Made by a program: the position numbers and the translations under genes. Under the pieces are notes generated by a model. The model was not told where the DNA came from. It did no database searches and saw only the letters and a list, made by a program, of their open reading frames with translations. DNA of 64,000 bases from Brevibacterium yomogidense (GTDB lineage: Bacteria > Actinomycetota > Actinomycetes > Actinomycetales > Brevibacteriaceae), in the NCBI RefSeq assembly GCF_016107685.1, contig NZ_JABASY010000002.1, forward strand, positions 124,001-188,000. Direction: 5' to 3'. Positions 8,581 to 16,213 of the stretch are shown piece after piece (position 1 is the first letter of the stretch; every line of letters begins with the position of its first letter).

Positions 8581-10266
8581 ATGAGTGACACGAACCAGCA
8601 GCGGAAGGACCCGACGACGCGCACTGCGGCGAGTTCCGGCCGACCGGCGTATCCGCCGGACCGATCGGACGGGCGGATCGTCTCCGCCGGGTTCAGGGAC
8701 CCGGGGCTGCCGAAGCGGACGGTGACGATCCGCTGGACGGGCTTCGTCGCCGGTCTCTTCGCAGCACTCCTCATGTACACGCTGCTGCCGGGATCGATGG
8801 CGCCCGAGGCGAAGGTCACCGCCGCGACGGCCGCCCTCATGGGCATCTGGTGGATGACCGAGGCGATCCCGATCCCCGCGACCGCTCTCGTGCCGCTCGT
8901 CGTCTTCCCGATCTTCAACGGCGTCGACCTCTCCGAGGTGGGCGGCAGCTACGGGTCGGACACGATCTTCCTCTTCATGGGCGGCTTCCTCATCGCGCTG
9001 TCCATGCAGAAGTGGAACCTGCACCGCCGGATCGCGCTCGTCGTCCTCCGGGTGATGGGGGACCGGACGAACCTCATGATCGCCGGGTTCATGATCTCCA
9101 CCGGTTTCCTGTCGATGTGGGTGTCGAACACGGCGACCGCAGTGCTCATGCTGCCGATCGGGCTGTCCGTCCTCATCCTCGTCAACGAGACGATGGAGCG
9201 CTCCGGTGACGTCGCGTCACTGAGCGACGCGGGAGACGCGCAGGCGGGGGCCTCAGCGGGCGGCCAGGCGGGCGATGGCACCGACTCAGCCGAGGCCTCG
9301 GCGACGACGAAGGGCTCGCTCCTGCAGTCGAAGTTCGGCACCGCACTCATGCTCGCGATCGCGTACTCCGCGTCGATCGGGTCGCTCGGCACGATCATCG
9401 GAACCCCTCCCAACACGTTCCTCGTCGGCTACCTGCGGGACAACCACGACATCTCGATCGGTTTTGGGCAGTGGATGCTCGTGGGCGTCCCCGTGGCCGT
9501 CGTCATGATGTTCATCTGCTGGCTCCTCCTCACGCAGGTGTTCTTCCGGCCCGAGGTGAAGCGCATCCCGGGCGGACGGAAGCTCATCGACGACGAGATG
9601 GCGAAGCTCGGCCCGATGTCCCGCCCGGAGTGGATGGTGCTCGCCGTCTTCATCCTGGCTGCGCTGTCCTGGATCTTCATCCCGACGATCTTCGACCCGG
9701 CACCCATCTCCGACGCCGGGATCGCGATGACGGTCGGCCTCATCCTCTTCATCCTGCCCGCCGGGGCGAAGCGCGGCGTGCGGCTGCTGGACTGGGACAC
9801 CGCGGTGGACATGCCGTGGGGCGTCCTGCTGCTGTTCGGCGGTGGGCTGGCGCTGTCCGGTCAGTTCACGTCGTCCGGGCTCACGGAATCGATCGGTGAC
9901 GCGGTGGAAGGGCTCGCCGGTGTCCCGATCGTCGTCCTCGTCGCAGTGCTGGCGTTCGCGATCCTCTTCCTCACGGAGATCACGTCGAACACCGCGACCG
10001 CGGCCACCTTCATCCCGGTCGTGGGCGGTGTCGCACTGGGCATCGGTGCGGACCCGCTCATCCTCACGGTGCCGGTCGCACTGGCCGCGACGTGCGCGTT
10101 CATGCTGCCGGTCGCCACTCCGCCCAACGCGGTCGCATTCGGCTCCGGCTACGTGACGATCGGGCAGATGGTGAAGGGCGGCTTCTGGCTCAACATGATC
10201 GCGCTCGTGGTCCTCACCCTGGCGACGATGACGCTCGCGGTCGGGGTCTTCGGCATCGTCTACTGA
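8581..10266 (+). CDS. SLC13/DASS-family sodium:dicarboxylate (anion) symporter
   Basis: A 561-residue integral membrane protein with roughly a dozen hydrophobic segments. It carries the duplicated SNTATA motif of divalent anion:Na+ symporters, once at about 178 (WVSNTATA) and once at about 465 (ITSNTATA), and the Na+/substrate segment GTIIGTPPN. The family imports succinate, malate, fumarate, citrate or sulfate; the substrate cannot be read here. Residues about 210-245 are a Gly/Ala/Asp-rich cytoplasmic loop. A hydrophilic ~40-residue N-terminus precedes the first helix. It starts at an ATG with a strong GGAGGT and appears monocistronic. Confidence 0.9.
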   Translation: MSDTNQQRKDPTTRTAASSGRPAYPPDRSDGRIVSAGFRDPGLPKRTVTIRWTGFVAGLFAALLMYTLLPGSMAPEAKVTAATAALMGIWWMTEAIPIPATALVPLVVFPIFNGVDLSEVGGSYGSDTIFLFMGGFLIALSMQKWNLHRRIALVVLRVMGDRTNLMIAGFMISTGFLSMWVSNTATAVLMLPIGLSVLILVNETMERSGDVASLSDAGDAQAGASAGGQAGDGTDSAEASATTKGSLLQSKFGTALMLAIAYSASIGSLGTIIGTPPNTFLVGYLRDNHDISIGFGQWMLVGVPVAVVMMFICWLLLTQVFFRPEVKRIPGGRKLIDDEMAKLGPMSRPEWMVLAVFILAALSWIFIPTIFDPAPISDAGIAMTVGLILFILPAGAKRGVRLLDWDTAVDMPWGVLLLFGGGLALSGQFTSSGLTESIGDAVEGLAGVPIVVLVAVLAFAILFLTEITSNTATAATFIPVVGGVALGIGADPLILTVPVALAATCAFMLPVATPPNAVAFGSGYVTIGQMVKGGFWLNMIALVVLTLATMTLAVGVFGIVY

Positions 10267-10359
10267 GACGACGTCGGGTCAGCGGGCTGCTGACCGATCC
10301 GCGCCTCCGCTTCGGCAGGCGGCTGAGGCGGCTGCGCTTCCGTTTCGAAGGCGACCACT

Positions 10360-10400
10360 CACCGCGGACGTCGGCCCTCAGAGGGGCGGCGTCCGCGGTG
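10360..10400 (+). terminator. GC-rich hairpin terminator after the SLC13 gene
   Basis: CACCGCGGAC (10360-10369) pairs with GTCCGCGGTG (10391-10400), and an inner stem is formed by GGCCCTC/GAGGGGC. It lies in the 255-bp gap before the Old Yellow Enzyme gene. Confidence 0.6.
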
Positions 10401-10521
10401 CGGTCGTTCCGGGCGACCGTCGGAGCCGGTGGGTACAGTGGCCGCCGGCGGCGCGGCCACGACCGCGCGAGGGTCTGAGCCCGCCTGCGCCCGACACGTC
10501 CAGACCGTCAGGAGTCCACGC

Positions 10522-11625
10522 ATGCCCCGTCTCTTCGAGCCCATCACCCTGCGCAGCCTCACCGTGAAGAACCGGGTGTGGCTGCCGCCCATGTGCCAGT
10601 ACTCGTGCTTCGCCGGGGACGGTGTGCCGACGGACTGGCACCTCGTGCATCTGGGCGCGCGAGCGCAGGGTGGTTTCGGCCTCCTCATCGCGGAGGCATC
10701 CGCTGTGCTCCCGGACGGCCGCATCTCCCCGAACGACGCCGGCATCTGGAACGACGAGCAGGCGGCCGCGTGGAAGCGGGTCGTCGATTTCGTCCACTCC
10801 CAGGACGCCGCGATCGGGATCCAGCTGGCGCACGCCGGTCGCAAGGCGAGCACGCACCCCAACTTCTACGGCGGGCCCAAGGGTGTGATCGCGGAGTCCG
10901 AGGGCGGGTGGAAGCCGGTCGCACCCAGCGCGGAGCAGTACCCGGGTCTCGCGACGCCGGCCGCGATGACGAAGGACGAGATCGCCGAGGTCGTCGCCGC
11001 CTTCGCCGCCGCCGCCCGCCGGTCCGCTGCGGTGGGCTTCGACGCGGTGGAGATCCACGGGGCCCACGGATACCTCATCCATTCGTTCCTCTCGCCCCTG
11101 TCGAACCACCGCGATGACGAGTATGGCGGTGACTTCGAGGGACGCACTCGTCTGGTGCGCGAGGTCTATGCCGCGGTCCGCGACGCGGTGGGCGAGGACG
11201 TGGCGGTGTTCGTGCGGCTGTCCGCATCGGAATGGCCGGAGGACGACTGGGAGGACGTCGGCTTCGACGTGGAGCAGGCGGCGGAGCTCGCGGCGCTGCT
11301 CACCGCCGAAGGATGCGATCTCATCGACGTGTCGTCGTCGGGCAACGTGCCGGCGACCATTCCGGTGGGCCCGGGCTACCAGGTGCCGCTCGCGGGGGAG
11401 ATCGCGGCGACCGGCGCGACGACGGGCGCGGTGGGCCTCCTGACGGAAGCGGTGCAGGCGGAGCAGGTGCTGGTGTCCGGCGACGCGGATGTCGTCTTCA
11501 TCGGCCGCGCCGCACTGCGGGATCCTGCGTGGCCTCAGCGGGCCGCGTTCCAGCTGGGCATGGACTGGCGCGAAGCACCGTACCCGCCGCAGTACACGCG
11601 AGGTGCCTTCCGCGCGACCCACTGA
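10522..11625 (+). CDS. Old Yellow Enzyme-family NADH:flavin oxidoreductase (YqjM-like)
   Basis: A 367-residue TIM-barrel FMN enzyme of the ene-reductase family. It reduces activated C=C bonds using NAD(P)H. YqjM-type features are visible: the N-terminal PPMCQYSC with the redox-tuning Cys, WHLVHLGARAQGGFGL, QLAHAGRKAS, the active-site EIHGAHGYLIHSFLSPLSN, and R-x-x-LVREV. The ATG at 10522 is supported by AGGAG and by the family's start (MPRLFEPITLR); the longer open frame upstream lacks a ribosome site. A 23-bp tandem duplication spans its stop codon. Confidence 0.92.
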   Translation: MPRLFEPITLRSLTVKNRVWLPPMCQYSCFAGDGVPTDWHLVHLGARAQGGFGLLIAEASAVLPDGRISPNDAGIWNDEQAAAWKRVVDFVHSQDAAIGIQLAHAGRKASTHPNFYGGPKGVIAESEGGWKPVAPSAEQYPGLATPAAMTKDEIAEVVAAFAAAARRSAAVGFDAVEIHGAHGYLIHSFLSPLSNHRDDEYGGDFEGRTRLVREVYAAVRDAVGEDVAVFVRLSASEWPEDDWEDVGFDVEQAAELAALLTAEGCDLIDVSSSGNVPATIPVGPGYQVPLAGEIAATGATTGAVGLLTEAVQAEQVLVSGDADVVFIGRAALRDPAWPQRAAFQLGMDWREAPYPPQYTRGAFRATH

Positions 11626-11660
11626 GGCAACCGCTCCCGACCCACTGAGGCATCCGCTCC
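11615..11660 (+). repeat. 23-bp tandem duplication spanning the stop codon of the OYE gene
   Basis: Positions 11615-11637 and 11638-11660 match at 22 of 23 bases (CGACCCACTGAGGCAWCCGC core). The first copy contains the natural TGA stop at 11623-11625. The second copy lies wholly outside the gene. Confidence 0.85.
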
Positions 11661-11698
11661 GTGGGCACTCGCGGCGGCGCACGTCCTGCGCCATCCCG

Positions 11699-11820
11699 CC
11701 ACCTACGTCCGCGTACGCGCCATTTCGTCACCTACGTCCGCGTTCGCGCCACTTGGTCATCTACGTCCGCGTACAGGACCGGCCGACGCGCGAAAACGGT
11801 CCGGAACGCGGACGTAGGTG
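11699..11820. repeat. Dispersed palindromic intergenic element, copy A
   Basis: Three direct units at 29-bp period begin ACCTACGTCCGCGT at 11701, 11730 and (as ATCTACG) 11759. The third is the left arm of an inverted repeat: 11759-11780 pairs with 11798-11819 (19 of 22), with a 17-nt loop. The right arm reads GGTCCGGAACGCGGACGTAG. It lies between two convergent genes. A second copy with the same architecture is at 30.8 kb. Confidence 0.9.
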
Positions 11821-11899
11821 AAGCGGCGTGAGGCGGGATGGGGAGAGTCACAGCCGGAATGCGTCAGCGCGTCAGCCGGTGGGCAGCAGGGAACTGTCG

Positions 11900-12274
11900 T
11901 CAGCCGGTGGGCGGCGGGGGCGCGTCGTCAGCAGAGGCCGGAGCAGAGGCGGGGTCGTCCGCGGTGTCCTTGCCCCGACTGAGTTCGAGACCGATGACGC
12001 CCACGAGGATGAGGCAGAGGAACAGGATCTTCCCCAGGCCGAACGGCTCGCCCTGGATCCCCGACCAGACGGCTGTGACGGACGCGCCGACACCCACCCA
12101 GATGGCGTAGGCGGTGCCCATGGGGATGACCTTCATCGCCCGCTGCAGTCCCCACACGGAGCCGGTCAGGCCCAGCAGGAACACAACAGCGTTGACGGGG
12201 TCGAGGATGTCCTTCAGCGCGTGGGCCCACACCGCTTCGAGTGAGCCGGACAGGATGAGCAGGATCCAGTGCAT
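11900..12274 (-). CDS. SMR-family small multidrug/guanidinium exporter, second subunit
   Basis: A 124-residue, four-helix small multidrug resistance protein. The helix 1 motif ILSGSLEAVWAHAL contains the essential membrane-embedded Glu (residue 13). The IPMGTAYAIWVGVGA segment is the SMR signature. The C-terminal ~25 residues are an added hydrophilic tail ending PPPPTG. Its ATG begins one base after the stop of the preceding SMR gene, so the two are translationally coupled and probably form a heterodimer. The guanidine riboswitch upstream points to guanidinium export (Gdx type). A 15-bp repeat copies its stop-codon region (11898-11912 and 11870-11884). Confidence 0.9.
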   Translation of the reverse strand: MHWILLILSGSLEAVWAHALKDILDPVNAVVFLLGLTGSVWGLQRAMKVIPMGTAYAIWVGVGASVTAVWSGIQGEPFGLGKILFLCLILVGVIGLELSRGKDTADDPASAPASADDAPPPPTG

Positions 12275-12275
12275 G

Positions 12276-12611
12276 TCAGCTCACCACCTGGAGGCCGACG
12301 ACGCCCGTGAGGAGGATTGCGGCGAAGACCGCGCGCACCCATGTGAGCGACTCTTCTCGCCGCATGATGGCGAACGCGAGCGTCGTGACGGCGCCGATGC
12401 CCACCCACACGGCGTAGCCGGTTCCCACGGGGATCGTTCCGAGCGCGGCGGCCAGACCGCCCATGGAGATGAGGGTGCCCACCACGAAGAGGACGATGCG
12501 TCTTCGCATGCGCAGGTGATGGGCGGCCAGGGCGTAGGCCCACATCGTCTCGAAAGCACCTGATGCGATGAGCACGGTCCAGGCGATGGCGGGCGTGAGT
12601 GCCACGGACAT
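12276..12611 (-). CDS. SMR-family guanidinium exporter, first subunit
   Basis: A 111-residue, four-helix SMR protein. The conserved Glu is in SGAFETMWAYAL (about residue 20) and the signature is IPVGTGYAVWVGIGA. Paired SMR genes of this kind (YkkCD/YvdRS type) act as antiparallel heterodimers coupled to proton entry. The guanidine-III aptamer in its leader makes guanidinium the likely substrate. The ATG at 12611 has a strong AGGAGG 7 nt upstream, within the region the riboswitch could control. It is the first gene of a two-gene operon. Confidence 0.92.
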   Translation of the reverse strand: MSVALTPAIAWTVLIASGAFETMWAYALAAHHLRMRRRIVLFVVGTLISMGGLAAALGTIPVGTGYAVWVGIGAVTTLAFAIMRREESLTWVRAVFAAILLTGVVGLQVVS

Positions 12612-12627
12612 GGAAGAGCCTCCTGAG

Positions 12628-12669
12628 GCCGTCTTGTCGCGTGTGCGGGTACGGCTCCCTCGTCCGCAG
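12628..12669 (-). promoter_or_regulatory. Guanidine-III (ykkC-III) riboswitch
   Basis: Read on the minus strand, the 5' leader of the SMR operon contains TGCGGACGAGG, then GCCGTACCCGCA, then GCGACAAGACGGC. These are the hallmark ACGAGG, GCCGUACC and ACAAGACGGC blocks of the guanidine-III class. They are in order and able to form the H-type pseudoknot: UGCGG pairs with CCGCA, and GCCGU pairs with ACGGC. The 3' end of the aptamer runs into GCCTCAGGAGGC, a small hairpin that would hide the AGGAGG ribosome site (12624-12619). That suggests ligand-dependent control of translation. A -10 box TACCCT is at 12698-12693. Confidence 0.9.
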
Positions 12670-12692
12670 GCGGGGTTCTGCGCCTGTCGACG

Positions 12693-12698
12693 AGGGTA
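12693..12698 (-). promoter_or_regulatory. -10 box TACCCT of the SMR operon
   Basis: It lies about 24 nt before the aptamer, giving a leader of roughly 75 nt that just contains the riboswitch. It is back-to-back with the -10 of the metallo-hydrolase gene. Confidence 0.5.
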
Positions 12699-12723
12699 GC
12701 AACACGCGAGAAGGGCTAGCGAC

Positions 12724-12729
12724 TAGGGT
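12724..12729 (+). promoter_or_regulatory. -10 box TAGGGT for a leaderless transcript
   Basis: Six bases separate it from the ATG at 12736, and no Shine-Dalgarno sequence is present. This is the usual actinobacterial leaderless arrangement. Confidence 0.6.
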
Positions 12730-12735
12730 GGCGGC

Positions 12736-13380
12736 ATGGACATCGTGACGCGCGAATTCTCAGGGTTCACCATCCGATCGATCTCCGTGTCGGAGATGCA
12801 GAACAACGTCTACCTCGTCACGGCCGACGGCGCGGAGTCGCACGTCCTCGTCGACGCGGCGGACGACTTCCCCGCGATTCAGTCGCTCATCGCCGAGGCC
12901 GGGGGAGGCGCCGTCGACGCCATCCTCACGACCCACCGCCACTGGGACCACGTCCGTGCGCTCAAGGAAGCCGCCGAGGTCCTCACGGACCGGACGATCG
13001 CCGGTGTCGACGATGCCGACGCCATCGCCGAGGAGTCCGGCGCAGCGGTGGCGGAGACGGTGGCCCACGAGGATGTGCTCGTCGTCGGCGGGCTCTCCTT
13101 CGCGTGCATCGCGCTGCGCGGCCACACTCCCGGTTCCATCGCCGTCGTCCTCACCGACGACGACGGGCAGGATGTGCTCCTCTCCGGCGACTCGCTGTTC
13201 CCGGGAGGCCCCGGCAAGACGTGGTCGGACGAGGACTTCGACTCCCTCATGGATGATCTGGAGGAGCGTGTATTCGCACGGTTCGGCGACGACACGCTCG
13301 TGCTGCCGGGCCATGGTGACGGCACGACGATCGGGGACGAGCGGCCCAGCCTGCCGGAATGGCGCGCACGCCGCTGGTGA
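12736..13380 (+). CDS. Metallo-beta-lactamase-fold hydrolase, glyoxalase II-like
   Basis: A 214-residue MBL-fold protein. Metal ligands are in TTHRHWDHV (HxHxDH, about 66-71), in LRGHTPGS and in LSGDSLF. A further His is in LPGHGDGTTIGDE near the C-terminus. The short, single-domain form and the T-H-x-H-W-D-H variant resemble glyoxalase II/thioesterase-like enzymes that hydrolyse thioesters. In a mycothiol-using organism the natural thiol would be mycothiol rather than glutathione (inference). It is transcribed divergently from the SMR operon and convergent with the PH-like gene. Confidence 0.85.
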   Translation: MDIVTREFSGFTIRSISVSEMQNNVYLVTADGAESHVLVDAADDFPAIQSLIAEAGGGAVDAILTTHRHWDHVRALKEAAEVLTDRTIAGVDDADAIAEESGAAVAETVAHEDVLVVGGLSFACIALRGHTPGSIAVVLTDDDGQDVLLSGDSLFPGGPGKTWSDEDFDSLMDDLEERVFARFGDDTLVLPGHGDGTTIGDERPSLPEWRARRW

Positions 13381-13418
13381 GGGATCTCAAACCCTCATGA
13401 CCCCGACCGGAGTCTGAC

Positions 13419-14060
13419 TCACAGTCCGGAGATGTACCCCAGCCCCCAGAGCGCCCACACGGCTGTGAGGATGCAGAGGGCGAGCGGTACGACCTGCACG
13501 CGCGTGACGATGGCCGCGCCGTGATGATCGACCGGCCGATCCGACCCGGAACCGGCCGTGTGGCCCGTGGATTGCCACCGGGCGTGGGCGGTGACGACGC
13601 GGTCCACCTCGGCGGCGGTGTGCGGCTCGACCACTCCTCGCGACAGTCCTTCGCGACGGGCGCGGCGCCCCGTGTGGGGCAGCGACCACACGCCGATCTT
13701 CCTCCCCGTGTCCGTCACGAGCGTGACGCCCAGCCGGAGGTCGAGGTCGGTCACGCGTGAGAACGGCACGTCGTACGTGCGGAGGATGTTGACGACGTGC
13801 ACGCCGTGCTCACGCAGGTGCACGCGAGGCCTCAGATAGCAGGACCATCCCACGACGCCGATGAAGGCGGGGAGACCCACCATGCGCACGGCGCCGGCGG
13901 GCGGCACCTGGAGGACGACGAGCGCTGCCACGACCACCGCAGCGGCGATCGTGACCCAGCCGATCGTCACAGCGCTGCTTGTCCTCAGGACCGCGCCGTC
14001 GGCGGCCGATCCGGGCGGCACCGACCTCGGACCGCCACCGTGATTCTCGTCATGCTCCAT
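13419..14060 (-). CDS. Membrane-anchored PH-like domain protein
   Basis: A 213-residue protein with two N-terminal hydrophobic segments (about 30-75) and then a soluble domain starting RPRVHLREHGVHVVNILRTY. That domain has the look of bacterial PH-type (bPH2/PH_6) domains found in short actinobacterial membrane proteins. A final hydrophobic helix is at the C-terminus (LALCILTAVWALWGL). Function is unknown. The ATG at 14060 is preferred to the GTG at 14084 because TACACT plus 7 nt precedes it (leaderless). Confidence 0.65.
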   Translation of the reverse strand: MEHDENHGGGPRSVPPGSAADGAVLRTSSAVTIGWVTIAAAVVVAALVVLQVPPAGAVRMVGLPAFIGVVGWSCYLRPRVHLREHGVHVVNILRTYDVPFSRVTDLDLRLGVTLVTDTGRKIGVWSLPHTGRRARREGLSRGVVEPHTAAEVDRVVTAHARWQSTGHTAGSGSDRPVDHHGAAIVTRVQVVPLALCILTAVWALWGLGYISGL

Positions 14061-14068
14061 GCGGCTGA

Positions 14069-14084
14069 GTGTATGTCCATACAC
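14069..14084. promoter_or_regulatory. Palindromic operator-like site over the PH-gene promoter
   Basis: GTGTATG (14069-14075) and CATACAC (14078-14084) form a perfect 7-bp inverted repeat with a 2-bp centre. The minus-strand -10 TACACT overlaps it. A repressor bound here would block the PH-like gene. Confidence 0.5.
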
Positions 14085-14272
14085 GAGCCGTTACGAATGC
14101 GTAACGATGCGTTCCGGCGCGCCTCCCAGTGTGCGTTAAGACACATTGCCGCCATACAGTTCAATCAATTCATGCCACGCGCATGATTCGCTCAAGAGGA
14201 TCACAGGAGGGGCCGCAAGGCCCCTTCAGACCGCTCGGGCAACTCAGACCCTCATGACCAACGGGAGACGAA

Positions 14273-16099
14273 GTGAAGAAGCGCTATCTGGGGATCGGTG
14301 CCGGCATCGCAGCCGCTGCCATGGTGCTGTCCGCCTGCACACCGCCCGGCGGTGGAGACGGTGACGGTGACGGCGGCGGTGGAGACGAGAACTCCATCCT
14401 CAACATCGGCTGGAACGAGCCGTTCCGCAGCATGAACACGATGACGACGAACGGCAATGCTGTCGCGAACTCGATCGTCACCTACATGATGAACGACAAC
14501 TTCGGGTACTACGACGACGCCCTGGAGGTGCAGGAGGGCAACCTCGGCACCATCGAGCAGGTGTCGGAGGATCCGCTCCAGGTGAAGTACACCTTCGCCG
14601 ACGACGCGGCCTGGTCGGACGGCACGCCAGTCGACGCTGCGGACATCGTCCTCCAGTGGGCCGCGCAGTCGTCGAACTTCAACACCGAAGAGGACGTCGA
14701 GCGCGACGACGAGGGCACCGTCGAGGAGATCGAGGACGAGTCCACCGTCTTCTTCGACGCCTCCGTCATCGGTTCGCAGCTCATCGAGGACTTCCCGGAG
14801 ATCTCCGAGGACGGCAAGGAAGTCACCTTCGAGTACTCCAAGCCGTTCGCGGACTGGCAGTACGAACTGGGCTTCGGCGCGGACGGCGTGGGCGTGCCCG
14901 CCCACATCGTCGGCAAGCGGGCTCTGGACGAAGACGACCCGGAAGCTGCCAAGCAGGCCGTCCTCGACGCGATCGAGGACGAGGACACGGAAGCGCTGTC
15001 GCCGATCTCGAACTCGTGGAACAAGGACTTCGACTTCACGTCGATGCCGGACGAGGACGAGCTCCTCGTCCACAGCGGTCCCTACAAGATGGTCGACTTC
15101 GCGGAGGGTCAGTACCTCACCCTCGAAGCGGACGAGAACTACTCGGGCCCCCACGAGGTGGGTGTCAACCAGGTGACGATCCGCTACAACGAGGATCCGA
15201 TGGCGGCCGTGCAGGCTGTGGAGAACGGCGAGGTCGACATGATCCAGCCGCAGGCCACAGCGGACGTGAAGTCGGCGGCGGAAGCGATCGACGGTGTCAC
15301 GGTCGACACGGAGGACGGCGCGACCTACGAGCACGTCGACCTCACGTACGACAACAACGGCCCGTTCGATCCGGCCTCGTACGACGGTGACGAGGAGAAG
15401 GCGAAGCTCGTGAGGCAGGCGTTCCTCAAGACGCTGCCGCGCGAACAGATCGTCGAGACGATCATCGCCCCGCTCAAGGACGACGCGTCGACCCGTGACT
15501 CCCTCTACCGGGTGCCCGGCGCGCCCGGCTACGACGAGATCGTGGCGAACAACGGGTCGGACGAATTCCCCGGCGCGGACATCGACGGGGCGAAGGAGCT
15601 CCTCGAGGAGGCAGGCGTGGAAGCGCCCGAGGTCCGCTTCCTCTACGGCGCGTCCAACCAGCGCCGTGCCCAGCAGTTCACGCTCATCAAGGAGCAGGCG
15701 GAGCAGGCCGGCTTCAAGATCATCGAAGACGGCGACGACAACTGGGGCACGCGACTGGGCGACGGCACGTATGACGCGTCGCTCTTCGGCTGGCAGTCCA
15801 CGTCCACGGGCGTCACGGACTCGGACGCCAACTGGCGGACGGGTGCGCAGAACAACTACGGCGGGTTCTCGGACGACGACGTGAACTCGATGCTCGACGA
15901 CCTCCTCGCGGAGACCGACGAGGCTGCGCAGGACGAACTGGTGACGGATATCGAGAGCGCCCTCATCGAGGACGGTTTCGGCATGCCGATCTTCCAGCAC
16001 CCGGAGCTGGCGATCTACCGCGATCGCGTCCAGAACGTGTCGAACACGACGGTGTCGCCGACGATGTTCTGGAACTACTGGGAGTGGCAGGTCAGCTGA
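14273..16099 (+). CDS. Peptide ABC transporter substrate-binding lipoprotein (SBP_bac_5)
   Basis: A 608-residue extracellular solute-binding protein of the oligopeptide/dipeptide/nickel family. It has a lipoprotein signal ending VLSAC (Cys22 would be lipidated), then a Gly/Asp-rich linker (about 24-36). The mature domain follows with family landmarks such as YTFADDAAWSDGTPVDAADI. It is very acidic. The GTG at 14273 has GGGAG 8 nt upstream. It is the first gene of a four-gene transporter operon; a strong hairpin separates it from the permease gene, consistent with higher expression of the binding protein. The ligand is not predictable beyond peptide-like compounds. Confidence 0.9.
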   Translation: MKKRYLGIGAGIAAAAMVLSACTPPGGGDGDGDGGGGDENSILNIGWNEPFRSMNTMTTNGNAVANSIVTYMMNDNFGYYDDALEVQEGNLGTIEQVSEDPLQVKYTFADDAAWSDGTPVDAADIVLQWAAQSSNFNTEEDVERDDEGTVEEIEDESTVFFDASVIGSQLIEDFPEISEDGKEVTFEYSKPFADWQYELGFGADGVGVPAHIVGKRALDEDDPEAAKQAVLDAIEDEDTEALSPISNSWNKDFDFTSMPDEDELLVHSGPYKMVDFAEGQYLTLEADENYSGPHEVGVNQVTIRYNEDPMAAVQAVENGEVDMIQPQATADVKSAAEAIDGVTVDTEDGATYEHVDLTYDNNGPFDPASYDGDEEKAKLVRQAFLKTLPREQIVETIIAPLKDDASTRDSLYRVPGAPGYDEIVANNGSDEFPGADIDGAKELLEEAGVEAPEVRFLYGASNQRRAQQFTLIKEQAEQAGFKIIEDGDDNWGTRLGDGTYDASLFGWQSTSTGVTDSDANWRTGAQNNYGGFSDDDVNSMLDDLLAETDEAAQDELVTDIESALIEDGFGMPIFQHPELAIYRDRVQNVSNTTVSPTMFWNYWEWQVS

Positions 16100-16144
16100 C
16101 GGACGTGACGTCCACCAGCTGAACGCACTCCAGCGGCCAGCGCC

Positions 16145-16182
16145 CACCGGCGGGGACACTCATCGTGGTGTCCCCGCCGGTG
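16145..16182 (+). terminator. Intercistronic hairpin between binding protein and permease genes
   Basis: CACCGGCGGGGACAC (16145-16159) and GTGTCCCCGCCGGTG (16168-16182) form a perfect 15-bp stem with an 8-nt loop. Its place inside an operon suggests partial termination or 3'-end stabilisation of the upstream message. Confidence 0.7.
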
Positions 16183-16213
16183 GCGACTCACCTGAGATGA
16201 AGAGTGAAGCGCA

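Noticed and set aside
11489..11821. Conserved peptide IYVRVQD...ENGPERGRR encoded in both palindromic elements
   Set aside because: The similarity follows from the repeated DNA on opposite strands; no start signals, and the frame is the palindrome itself.
12612..12735. A ykkC-I or ykkC-II (mini-ykkC) guanidine riboswitch
   Set aside because: The paired ACGR hairpins of mini-ykkC and the long ykkC-I core are absent; the blocks fit guanidine-III instead.
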